Below, one piece after another: positions 53,861 to 63,604 of a DNA stretch of 64,000 nt. The notes under the pieces are model-generated. The model worked only from the letters and a program-made list of their open reading frames with translations, ran no database searches and had not been told where the DNA came from. The stretch is taken from positions 58,787,530-58,851,529 of the forward strand of contig CM055279.1 in NCBI GenBank assembly GCA_029237695.1, given 5' to 3'. Both the position numbers and the translations under genes were made by a program. The stretch is from Conchocele bisecta. Its lineage: Eukaryota; Mollusca; Bivalvia; Lucinida; Thyasiridae. Each line of letters opens with the position of its first letter. The first letter of the stretch is position 1.

Positions 53861-54666
53861 TTATTGCGTGCCATGCGGCATATTCATGGAACGGCTGTAA
53901 AACATGTCATATGGCGGCCACTCGATATTCCGTGAATATAGAACTAATCAGTATAGACACCTTCCACCCAGCGGAGTACGGAGGCTGGGTTTTAACCCAG
54001 CCTCCGTACTCCGCTGGGTGGAAGGTGTCTATACTGATTAAACGTACAGTGGGCGGCCCCCGTATGCTCACTACTGCATAAAGAATGGGGGGGGGGGTGG
54101 TCGGGGCGGGGCGCAGTTAAAACACGGTTTGGTTCAAAATCTCGCACCGCAAGCAGTCAATGCGCATTTTATGACCAGTTAAAACTAACAACAACAATAT
54201 ATTGTATCATTATTTCATGCCATCCATTCATTCCATTGCTGTGCTATTATCGGTATACCACTGGCGAGGAATTCTTATAAGATTGTATAAAGCTTGTTTT
54301 TTAGTGCATTATTGCAATACGTATTTATTACAATGAATGAAATAAAAGATTGCTTAGATCAAGGCGGGAGTCGAATAGTCGTTTGTAGACGTTTCTCGTA
54401 CGCTATCAAAACGATATTCGATTTAACAAATTAAATAACATGGACATACAAAAACCTTCAGACGACATTTTAATGAATTTTAATTCAACATAATCGTAAG
54501 CTTTAATAAAAACGTATGTCTGCGTTGTTAATTCCCCCACAACATTTACGTCTGTGATCCAGAGAGAAATGTTATTGCGTGCCATGCGGCATGTTCATGG
54601 AACGGCTGTAAACATGTCATATGGCGGCCACTCGATATTCCATCTCCTGTGAATATAGAACTAATT
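53861..54666. repeat. direct duplication of about 95 bp, 710 bp apart
   Basis: 53861-53947 and 54569-54666 share 'TTATTGCGTGCCATGCGGCA' through 'TGGCGGCCACTCGATATTCC' and 'GTGAATATAGAACTAAT'. The second copy has 'ATCTCCT' added. Between them lie the palindrome at 53945-54040, a short poly-G run (54088-54097) and AT-rich DNA. Confidence 0.8.
53945..54040. repeat. perfect 96-bp palindrome (47-bp arms, 2-bp spacer)
   Basis: 'TAATCAGTATAGACACCTTC', then 'CACCCAGCGGAGTACGGAGG', 'CTGGGTT', a TT spacer, then the exact complement. No mismatches. Confidence 0.92.
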
Positions 54667-54939
54667 ATATCAGACAATGGCGACATACGTGGTGTATTCA
54701 GCGGCAGCCAGATCACAAGTTTACCTGTAATTATTAACCCTTACTATTCTATTTATGTTCGATACAGTCACCTTCTGTGTGTTTGTTATTTTCCATTTTC
54801 TTATCAGAAACATCAGAAACATGGTGTTACAACACTTTTCCAATGGAAATGATTCTATAGTGCCTGTATTTGGGTCGATTCCCCTCTGTGAGATTGACTC
54901 ATTGGCGGCCAGTATAGGCCCTGGGGCCCTGGGGCCCTG
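54667..54939. repeat. spacer with 'GGCCCTGG' short tandem repeat
   Basis: 54918-54942 has about three 'GGCCCTGGG' units where the next MITE is inserted. Otherwise nothing. Confidence 0.5.
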
Positions 54940-55179
54940 GGGCCGTTTCACGAAACTTCGTACGACTAAAATATTCGTAAGTGCAAATTTAGAATCGTCT
55001 GAAAAGTTCAATTGATGGATTTATATGTATTGAGCATAGGCTGCTTATGCAGCCTATGCTCAATAAATGTAAATCCAATAATTGTTTACATGAAAACATT
55101 GTTAATGTGAAATTTACAGACTATCATAGGTTTGCACTTACGAGCATTTTAGTCGCAAGAAGTTTAGTGAAACGGCCCC
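54940..55179. mobile_element. palindromic CWG-TSD MITE, copy O
   Basis: 240 bp with CTG on both sides (54937-54939 and 55180-55182). The centre has 'GCATAGGCTGCTTATGCAGC'. Confidence 0.9.
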
Positions 55180-55202
55180 CTGGTTACAATGTATATATCG
55201 AG

Positions 55203-55372
55203 TAGAACCTCTCTAAACCGGACACCCAGATGACCTCATTGTACTTAATTCAGATATGTTTCACTGATGTGACCCTAATGATAATGAGTATTCATGATTG
55301 CGCATTTCTTGCAGGGCTCGTGTACCAGAATTACAGTGAAACCTCCCAAAACCGGACACTCTGGGGACCTCG
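55203..55372. mobile_element. pogo/Tigger-like MITE, about 170 bp
   Basis: 'TAGAACCTCTCTAAACCGGA' at the left. The right part 'AGTGAAACCTCCCAAAACCG' then 'GACACTCTGGGGACCTCG' is the same sequence in direct, not inverted, orientation, so the element has been rearranged or has run into a second copy. Confidence 0.6.
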
Positions 55373-55500
55373 TACGTGGAGAATATTCATCCGCCGTTTG
55401 ACAGAACTTGTGTTCATTCTATCTTTTCGAGAGATCGAACATGACAAAACAATATTCTTTTGTCGATATCGTTGTTTTCTTTTCATGGATGGTGTGTTGG
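55373..55500 (+). mobile_element. SINE body fragment
   Basis: 'GTGTTCATTCTATCTTTTCG', 'AGAGATCGAACATGACAAAA' and 'CTTTTGTCGATATCGTTG' parallel 25440-25520 (B box and after). The A box end is missing. Confidence 0.55.
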
Positions 55501-55534
55501 TTAGTAACTGCGATGTGATCATTATTACTATATG

Positions 55535-55600
55535 TGGCTGTGACTGGAGAAATGGAGCTTATGGGTTTTGTGACCGGTGTAGCTCTTGATCAAATAGCAC
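55535..55600 (+). repeat. repeat G copy
   Basis: 'TGTGGCTGTGACTGGAGAAA', 'GACCGGTGTAGCTCTTGATC', running into the 20-bp tandem repeat. Confidence 0.6.
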
Positions 55601-55770
55601 ACATGTAGCTTGTAAATAACACATGTAGCTTGTAAATAACACATGTAGCTTGTAAATAACACATGTAGCTTGTAAATAACACATGTAGCTTAAAATAACA
55701 CATGTAGCTTGTAAATAACACATGTAGCTTGTAAATAACACATGTAGCTTGTAAATAACACATGTAGCTT
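55601..55770. repeat. tandem repeat, 20-bp unit, about 8.5 copies
   Basis: 'ACACATGTAGCTTGTAAATA' repeated almost exactly; one unit lacks 'GT'. Minus-strand open frames through it are artefacts. Confidence 0.95.
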
Positions 55771-55809
55771 GCTAACGATCTATATTGCTTCTTAGGAACA
55801 CGCCAGGTG

Positions 55810-55935
55810 TTTCGTTGATTGAATGACGAACAGTGCAGATCCTGATCAGACTGTGCGGATGCACAGTCTGATCTGGATCTGCACTGGTCACAATACCAAT
55901 AAGCCCTATTTCTCCAGCCACAGCCACATATATCG
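55810..55935 (-). repeat. repeat G, inverted copy with hairpin
   Basis: 55828-55888 pairs 'AGTGCAGATCCTGATCAGAC' with 'CTGATCTGGATCTGCACTGG'; it ends in the reverse of 'TGTGGCTGGAGAAATAGGGC'. With 55535-55600 it forms one large inverted pair around the 20-bp tandem. Confidence 0.65.
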
Positions 55936-56089
55936 TCGATGTGACATTCCCCAGTTTCTTCATTTACTACAGCGATGTCGATGATGGATACACATGTAAT
56001 ATAAGTAACGTAGTGTGTAATGACAACACATACGATACATAACCGATAACAAGGGCACATAAACTATAATTAAATAAAGAATATGCACA

Positions 56090-56160
56090 CGTGAGATTCG
56101 AACTGATGACCACGGTAATGGATGTCTGTCTAGCTATCCCCCGACTAGGCAAGACGTTGT
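56090..56160 (-). mobile_element. tRNA-like SINE head, reverse strand
   Basis: Minus strand: 'TCATCAGTTCGAATCTCACG' (B box) preceded by 'GCCTAGTCGGGGGATAGCTA'. Flanks do not form an acceptor stem. Confidence 0.5.
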
Positions 56161-56281
56161 AATGAACGTCGTAATCACCGTAGACAAGCAATACATGCAT
56201 GTGTATTTACATGTTTCATCTATGTTGTGATTCGTTTATGCCTGGTTTGTTCATAAACAATTAGCAAGCTATTGTCTGCGT

Positions 56282-56312
<31 letters not shown>

Positions 56313-56630
56313 TAAAATAAAAATTAATATTATTAATAATATCCAATTACACTCTGTCTGATAATAAATTACGTTTCATATAAAGATACATTGTACATGT
56401 TGTACAAACGTCGGATCGGGTTATAACAATAAAGTTATTTATAAGGCTTACTTCATGTGAGAAGTGATGAAAACAATCACATGAAAGTGTCTTCTAGTAT
56501 AATAAATGATATCATCAACGATTTTGTTCACTTACGTTTGAGTTCATGAAAAGATGTCGAATGACAAATATTATTGTCATGTACCTTGACATATATCCAT
56601 GTTAATTAACATGCATATATAAATGAATAT
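56161..56630. repeat. AT-rich spacer with (AAT)n
   Basis: 56283-56332 is an (AAT)n/(AAAT)n microsatellite. 56205-56282 is a diverged copy of the 82-bp repeat at 26617. Nothing else. Confidence 0.7.
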
Positions 56631-56950
56631 ATTTGGTACATGCCCACTCAGTAGGCACACACTGTTCTTTATATCGGAGACATCATTCGAGACATTTTCT
56701 GTCAAAATAAACATTCATTCACCCTTACCCCACGTATTAATTGGCATTATTATACATTTTATATCAGACGTAAATGTTCACACTGATATCAGGGGCGATA
56801 GCCGTGTTTAATTAAAATACTAACGGACATTACTATTTATTTTTTGTATTTATTTTTTGATGTACAATGATCATACCTTATAATCTATCGAAAATATATT
56901 TTTTTATGTGACGCATTTAATTAGTATAACTAATTAAAACCTATCGTTAT
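56631..56950. mobile_element. TTAA MITE relative, ends degraded
   Basis: 'GGTACATGCCCACTCAGTAG' at the left, then 'CTGTCAAAATAAACATTCAT', 'ACGTATTAATTGGCATTATT' and 'ATGTGACGCATTTAATTAGT', all in the order of 53270-53560. Confidence 0.72.
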
Positions 56951-57699
56951 CTCTGTAAAGAAACACACAGTCATGAGGTGTCCTTTCCCAATAATTATAT
57001 CATGCCTAAACTGCTGGTATGGTTATTTTTGTGTTTGTACTTTGAAATCCAAGATGGCTGCTGTCCAACATCTAACATACATACTATAAGTATACCAGCC
57101 TGACATGGCTTTGTTTACATGCTTTGTTTATATAAACATTGGTGTATAAATAAACATGGAATTCCTGAGGTATTTCCCTGTTTATTATGGCGCGTCGCTA
57201 TAGTCATGATCAATATATTGCGATTGACAAAACAGTTTCTCATACTGGAGCAGTGGGTAAACTGGCGGCCAACGGTGACACTTGATTTTAATTTTGCATT
57301 GCATGCGTTCGATCCTCACTTTGGCCATTATATATATATATTTCTTTTTAAATATTGTTTTTGTGTTTTCTTTTTCTTTTTAATGCATCTTTATTACATG
57401 TAACAACAATTGACATGGTAATTATGAACCACATGCATCCACGTTTATTTATTTATTTGTTTATTATCTGAAGTGAGAAGTTTATGTTTCGACATGGAGT
57501 TCTCCGTAACATATTTGCATTTGTAGTGAGTCGAGGTGGACTTTCACAATAACACACGAATGTGCAGAATGCATTTCACAATGATTAGGTTCAAAGTGAA
57601 GTGTTTTATAATGTTGTGTAAAAGTAAATGCGCGACTGTTTCGGGATGTGTGCGTTACCTCTGGTGCCAAAATAGTAAAAGCGAGAGAAAAATGTATGC
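56951..57699. other. non-coding stretch
   Basis: Contains one 'CCAAGATGGCTGCTGTCC' motif (57048) of the type repeated downstream. No exon recognised. Confidence 0.45.
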
Positions 57700-57770
57700 C
57701 TTTGGCAGGATTCGAACTCACGACCGTCCGATTACCAAACAGCAGATCTACCCACTAGAGCACTAAACGA
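57700..57770 (-). mobile_element. tRNA-like SINE head, reverse strand
   Basis: Minus strand 'TTAGTGCTCTAGTGGGTAGA' (A-box-like) and 'GTCGTGAGTTCGAATCCTGC' (perfect GTTCGAATCC B box). Acceptor-stem and T-stem pairing fail, so it is not a functional tRNA. Confidence 0.55.
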
Positions 57771-57929
57771 TGTTACTATTATCAGCAATTATATCGAATG
57801 TTAATGCGTTTGCGCTGGTATACAAATACCATGTCTACAACATATGACGTAAACTATTTAAAAATAGCACGTGTTTACAATAATATTTACAATAATAACG
57901 CGCCAGCTCAAAGCGGTACACCTCTACTG

Positions 57930-58560
57930 CACATTGTTAGTGGGATCTAAGCTAAAAGTACAGAAAAATGTGTACATATTCACTAATTGAAGCATACCAC
58001 ACCTGCTGGAGGGGTTATGTGTTGATTTGAAATTCAATAAGTCATTGAAATCCAAGATGGCCGCAGTCCGCCATCTTGAACAATATAAAACAAAATACTT
58101 ATATGGGCAAAAATAAGCTAAATGTATAACTGGTGTGACATTTTTACTAATTTTAGCAGACCACGCCTGGTGGAAGGGCTGCTTGTTATATTGGATGCTA
58201 TCAGTATCAGGATCTCCAAGATGGCCGCCATATGCCATATTGAAAAACTGAAAATACAATAGTGTTGAGACTGCGTATAAGTAAATGTACACACAATGTG
58301 ATTTCTAATTAATATTAGCATTCTATATTGGCTTTACGGGATGTTTTGTTACCTTAGAGATTATCATGACTGTCGAATTTCAAGATGACAACCATATATA
58401 ACGTATTATATATTGCACTTTAAAAGTTGCACACTGGGTATGTTGGATGATTAATTATGCATTCATTTTAGTCTACCTGTATATATTAATCTTACTATGA
58501 AATCCAAAATGGTTACTATTTAGTATTTGCCGTATTGAAAAGAAAAAAACAAAGTGACAA
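57930..58560 (+). repeat. left arm of a large inverted repeat; about 185-bp units with 'CCAAGATGGCCGC'
   Basis: About 3.5 diverged tandem units, each with 'CCACGCCTGGTGGAAGGGCT'-like, 'TCCAAGATGGCCGC' and 'GCCATCTTGAACAATATAAA'-like blocks. The array recurs in opposite orientation at 61070-61795. 'AAGATGGCCGCC' resembles the YY1 site (AAGATGGCGGC). Confidence 0.72.
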
Positions 58561-58928
58561 AGTGATGAAAGGTTGGTAATATATATTTGAGTCTGATAAT
58601 AATGAATGTCAAAGTGAGATATTGTTACCACTGGTACAGCAAGTCAATGTATAGTACAAGCGGAAATAAGCTGTCTGTGTTTGTTCCATGACTACTCGAA
58701 TGACTATTTGTTATTGTTCCTGTCATCCTATTACATAGGAGTCAAAGCTGTCCGGTATATTCGTATCTTGAAATACATAACACTCAGTATTTTAAACATG
58801 ATAATGTTGAATGTGTGGCTGCTAACCAATTATTTCTAATCAAATATATATGTCATGGATATGTATGTCTATCATCACACTTAATATAATATATGAGCCG
58901 CATTCAGTGACATGTGTGTGGGGTAGTA
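58561..58928. other. loop sequence, no feature
   Basis: AT-rich, nothing recognised. Confidence 0.45.
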
Positions 58929-59047
58929 TTTATCCCGTCAACACAGGGCGTATGTGCCGTGAAACACGGTGCCGTGAAACATTTTTGATATCCAGTCAAT
59001 ACAAGTTTTGCATTTTACAGCCATTTGTAGGTGTTGACGGGATAAAT
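58929..59047. mobile_element. MITE Q, copy 1
   Basis: 'TTTATCCCGTCAACACAGGG' mirrored by 'GTGTTGACGGGATAAA'. Inside, 'TGCCGTGAAACACGGTGCCG'. Joined directly to MITE P at 59047. Confidence 0.8.
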
Positions 59048-59190
59048 AGAATAGTAAGTTAGTGCCGTGAATGGGAAAAAATATCTGGCGCGGCTCGGAA
59101 ACGGGATGTGCTCGGCAGAGCCTCGCCCATCCCGTTTCCTAAGCCGTGCCAGATATTTTTCCCATTCACGGCACTAACCTACTATTCTCT
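59047..59190. mobile_element. MITE P, copy 1
   Basis: 'AGAATAGTAAGTTAGTGCCG' and 'TGAATGGG' mirrored by 'CACGGCACTAACCTACTATT' then 'CT'. The middle pairs 'GGAAACGGGATG' with 'CATCCCGTTTCC' around 'TGCTCGGCAGAGCCTCGCC'. Confidence 0.82.
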
Positions 59191-59337
59191 ATGTATGCTA
59201 TCCTCACTTCTTCAGTCTGTTGGTGCTAAAAGCTATCAAACCAGCAGCATGCTTCCTTTTGATGTATGTGAGTTATCTAAGGAGTGCAACTCCAGTGACT
59301 ATATGCATCAGATACATGCCGTTATATAGTGTAGATA

Positions 59338-59457
59338 TAGAGAATAGTAGGTTAGTGCCGTGAATGGGAAAAAATATATGGCAAGGCTCAGGAAACGGGA
59401 TGGGCGAGGCTCTGCGCCAGATATTTTTTCTCATTCACGGCACTAACCTACTATTCT
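59338..59457. mobile_element. MITE P, copy 2
   Basis: 'GAGAATAGTAGGTTAGTGCC' ... 'GGCACTAACCTACTATTC', with a shortened centre. Confidence 0.82.
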
Positions 59458-59606
59458 ATTTATCCCGTCAACACCTTCAAATGGCTGTAAAATGCAAAAA
59501 TTGTATTGACTGGATATCAAAAATGTTTCTCGGCACCGTGTTTCACGGCACATACGCACTGTGTTGACTGTTTCACGGCACATACGCACTGTGTTGACGG
59601 GATAAA
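59457..59606. mobile_element. MITE Q, copy 2
   Basis: 'TTTATCCCGTCAACACCTTC' ... 'GTGTTGACGGGATAAA', with an internal duplication of 'GTTTCACGGCACATACGCAC' then 'TGTGTTGAC'. Opposite orientation to copy 1, so P-Q at 59338-59606 mirrors Q-P at 58929-59190. Confidence 0.8.
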
Positions 59607-60612
59607 ATGATAAACATCGAACTGAATACATACATATTATATTTCCATGAGCGTAGATAATGATATGACATTGGATATGTGACTTTAGGTAGTGATTCCA
59701 AACACCATGTAAAACATATTCAATAACTATACGATCATCAGGTCTAAGTTTTGCAGCCACTGCATCAGAAATTGTTGGTGCTATATCAGGTGTCAGAATC
59801 ACAATAATTATCAGTATTATCACTGGCATCCTCTTCCTGATAGTTTATGCTTAGTTGATGCTCTCTGAATGGATAATACAAATGTGCAAATATACATTAC
59901 GTGTGGTGTTATGGACTTGTCAACCATATAGTGCAATCATATTTCCTATTTAGAATTCGGGTTGGGTTATCTATCCGCTATTAGTTCTGGTCGCATTATA
60001 CATGTATGTGATGTAGAAATTTCTGTATTTCATAAGCATCAATCAGTGAGCAAAATATATTTCACACCAGTTATGCTGAGAAACATATATAATTTTCATG
60101 TGTAATGATGAACATGATCAGATGGGGAGTATGTCAATAAGTAATTGCTCCTTTCAATTATTAGTGTTAGCTCCTCAAGTATGATAGTTCTACAAATCAC
60201 GTCGTACATACATGTCATATATGTGCTTGGAGAGGTAGGTTGCCATATAAGATGGGTTCACAAGAATGTATAATTGATCTATTATCTGAATATCACTAGA
60301 GGTGGTCACAACTTAGAACCATTGTATATTCATCTTATACACTATACATACATATGATGGACGACCTGCAAGCAGTATCTAGCAAGCAACACTCAGCATC
60401 ACGGTCAGTCTGCGACTAGTTGATGAACAATTGACTGATACTTATCAGTAGAAGCAAGACCAACATGCAACATATTTTCAACTTTCATTAACTTACTGGG
60501 ACTTGTGTAATAATCGTAGAACTCATAATAACATAACACTACTGGTTGGTTGTATGCCTTTAAAGATGGAATAATCTCACCAAGTTGGAGTCATAATTTG
60601 CCTACGCTTGGA
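59607..60612. other. loop of the large inverted repeat
   Basis: A minus-strand frame (59829 back to about 59640) starts with a hydrophobic, signal-like 'MPVIILIIIVIL' and continues 'PTISDAVAAKLRPDDRIVIE', but I recognise no family and it runs into MITE Q. Otherwise AT-rich. Confidence 0.4.
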
Positions 60613-60920
60613 TAAATAGAGAATAGTAGGTTAGTGCCGTGAATGGGAAAACATATCTGGCAAGGCTTAGGAAACGGGATGGGCGAGGCTCTGCCGAGCA
60701 CATCCCGTTTCCGAGCCGCGCCAGATATTGTTTCCATTCACGGCACTAACCTACTATTCTATTTATCCCGTCAACACCTACTAATGGCTTTAAAATGCAA
60801 AAAAATAATCACAGCCACCGAACATATTCATACGCAGTGATTAGGTCGTATTGACAGGATATAACAAATGTTTCACGGCACAGTGTTTCACGGCACATAC
60901 GCACTGTGTTGACGGGATAA
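60613..60920. mobile_element. composite MITE P-Q, copy 3
   Basis: P at 60613-60761 with its complete centre ('GGAAACGGGATGGGCGAGGC' ... 'CATCCCGTTTCCGAGCCGCG') joined to Q at 60762-60920. Third occurrence of the same P-Q junction. Confidence 0.82.
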
Positions 60921-61069
60921 AAATATGTACTGCGTTCACTAGTCCTTATAGTCCTAATAGTAGAGCACTGTATGATTTTGAAGACAGCTGATAGTGGTCA
61001 TCTTAAATTTTGTTATCTAGCCAGCATCACAATATATTTTACCCCAAGATTAAACAATAAGAATGAATT

Positions 61070-61795
61070 AATGTGGTTTCTCCCATCTTCTATCATTAAG
61101 AACAGGCACACAATTGTATTCTCCATCTTATTTGGCCTAGCATATACATGTATTGCAGTTTATGTTTTCTTTCAAGATGGCATACAGAGGCAATCTTGGA
61201 TTTAAAATTAAGTAATTGTAAATTGTATTGCCCCATATATAATACATTTATGATTTTACAAAGCAGTGGCCATCTTGGATTTCAAGAGCATTGCTAGCCT
61301 CCAATTATCCAACTGCTTTTACAGCACGTATGGACGGCTAAGGTGTGTGAAATGCTCATGACATGGTACTTTTAGCCTATATAGCCTAAATGTTGTATTT
61401 TGTCTTTTCAAGATGGAAGATAGTGACCATCTTGGATATCCAAACCCGGATAACATGCAACCTACCAAACAGCCCTTCCAGTAGGTGTGATCTGCTGAAT
61501 TTAGCGAAAATGTCACACCAAGTGTACCTTTGTGTTTTATAATGTCCAAGATGACGGGCGACGACCAGCTTGGATTTAAAGGGCTTAGTGACTTTCGAAT
61601 CACCACACAACCCCTCCAGCAGGTATGGCATGCGAAACTTAGTGAATACATGTATATACACATTGGTTTTATTTTTAGCTCAGCTCCCACTAACAATATG
61701 GAGTAGTATATATTTTAAGACGGTGGACGGTGGCCATCTTGGATTTAAAGGTCCAAACTAAAAATTAACCATACCAGCAGTTTTGGCATGCTATA
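61070..61795 (-). repeat. right arm of the large inverted repeat
   Basis: About four diverged units reading 'GGCCATCTTGGATTTAAA' and 'ACCCCTCCAGCAGGTATGGC', the complement of the 57930-58560 units. 'TTTTAGCTCAGCTCCCACTA' (about 61675) mirrors 'TAGTGGGATCTAAGCTAAAA' (57939). Confidence 0.72.
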
Positions 61796-62397
61796 CTTAT
61801 TGGGAAACGACACATCGTGTGTGTTTCTTGCGTATCTCATTACAGAGATAATGCATTTAAATGTTGTGCTCTAAAAGGTTTTCCCATCATTTTTGAAAAA
61901 TGCATAGAAGCTATTTTGTTTCCTAAAATGGTTCAAACCGACAAATCAACAATACAAAAGGGTAGGAACATGATGGTCACGGAATCCTCAGAAATGACCC
62001 TGCTACCATATTATAAAACCAAGTCTGTAAGGAGAAAATCCATATTGGTACGTACAAACTTCTAGTAGCACTATTATTAAACGGTCACCTAACTCTCCAT
62101 AATTTGCATAGGTTTCCGCACTATACACGTTGACCTGATACATTCCTGGCGTATCACATGTCCGCTGCCTTTCATCCGTTATCAGTGCATAGTTCTTCTA
62201 GTAAATGGATACTCTCATTTCAAAGGTAACATTTGATGAAGTCACACGCTCTGAAGTATGCACAATAGCAAAATACAGGAAGCCGTACAGGAAGTACATC
62301 CATCCGTCCGGGAATACAAGTCACATGCATCTTCACAATTGCAGCCAGCAGCCTATATGCAGCTGATGCATGTATGCGACACTACCGTTGATCCAGA
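61796..62397. other. non-coding stretch
   Basis: An 82-codon frame (61817-62065) is preceded by an acceptor-like 'CTCATTACAG' at 61842, but its translation resembles nothing I know. No other feature. Confidence 0.4.
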
Positions 62398-62690
62398 TCT
62401 GTAGCCGATTTCACCAACATTGCTAAGCATACTTATCTAGCTAAGTATATTTTGAGGGAGTAATCATTTCTATTCCCCGAAAGGCATTATTACATATAGA
62501 ACTAACGACTGCATATATTTTATGATTAAAAGTATGCAGAATTATTATTATGAATTTATTACATGATAATGTAATAAAATCAGTATAATAAAAATTAATA
62601 AATTTGTCCTTAAATTGACAATTTCTCCCTCAAAGTGTACTTAGCAAGATAAGTGTGCTTAGCAAGTTTGGTGAAATCGACTACAGGTGT
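62398..62690. mobile_element. MITE II, third copy
   Basis: 'ATCTGTAGCCGATTTCACCA' and 'AGTATATTTTGAGGGAG' at the left; 'CTCCCTCAAAGTGTACTTAG' and 'TTTGGTGAAATCGACTACAG' at the right. About 293 bp. Confidence 0.82.
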
Positions 62691-63604
62691 GTCTTCTGTG
62701 TTTCAGTATTTGTCAGATTAAAAACATAATCAAACACATCGTTTTTTGTATTTCTCGTTTGTTTTGTATGTTGTAAAAGACCATACGTTAAATACAATAA
62801 TGGCGTTTTATAATATACAAATACATGTTTGTTGCCCGGTGGCTACCAGTATCTATAGACCAGCGGGGAACGGTAACTTTGTAATTGCTAAAACTGACTT
62901 GCATGGCGAAATGTGACATCATCGACGGTAAGCTCGTTCACATATCTAACACAGTCTAGATGAAGTGTGACGTCGCTTATTTGGTGTAATTGTACTAAAC
63001 CAGAGGCGACAGCGTGTTTGATTTGATCAAATCATTAGCTCCGGACCAGCTTCGCGCTTTCTGGTGGCCGAGATACTGCGACGAATGACGGGAACGGCGG
63101 GCATGTAAAGGACAAGGGGCAATAAAGCCAAAAATCGGCCCACACCCAAATTGGAAAATAACAATGTAGTAGTGTACATCCATACGTCATGAAGCTATGT
63201 TGAAAATTTCGATTTTATATCTTGACTACTTTTCGGACAATATTGTTTTTAATGACACAACCCAATGGCACATTTCAATGGACAGCACCGTCAATTTGAC
63301 GTTAAAACATGTGAGATGACGTTACGATACTGGGAAGCGGGGGATTTTGTGATTGAAATATAATTTGCATTCTAGACAAACAGCAGGAAAGAATTGATTG
63401 CCATGATTTAAGACAATATAACTGTATGGGCCTAAACATCTTTTCAGTTTCGAGATGGCTGACCTTTTCAAAATGGCCGCCATTTTTATCAATTTCATGA
63501 CTATATATGAGCATGGCTTATGAAAACGTAGATTTCAAAAAAGGTAAAATTCGTGAAACGGCATTATATTTATTGCATATTGTCCATCATCCTAAGCACT
63601 TATT
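62691..63604. other. non-coding stretch
   Basis: 63452-63490 has another 'AAAATGGCCGCCATTTTT' motif. No exon recognised. Confidence 0.45.

Noticed and set aside
57700..57770. Functional tRNA gene on the minus strand
   Set aside because: A and B boxes are present, but the acceptor and T stems do not pair; it fits a SINE head better.
59640..59829. Secreted or membrane protein starting 'MPVIILIIIVIL'
   Set aside because: The frame runs into MITE Q and has no recognisable similarity; an AT-rich region easily yields hydrophobic starts.
61842..62065. Coding exon after an acceptor-like 'CTCATTACAG'
   Set aside because: The translation has no recognisable domain, the composition is AT-rich unlike the two real genes, and no partner exon is seen.
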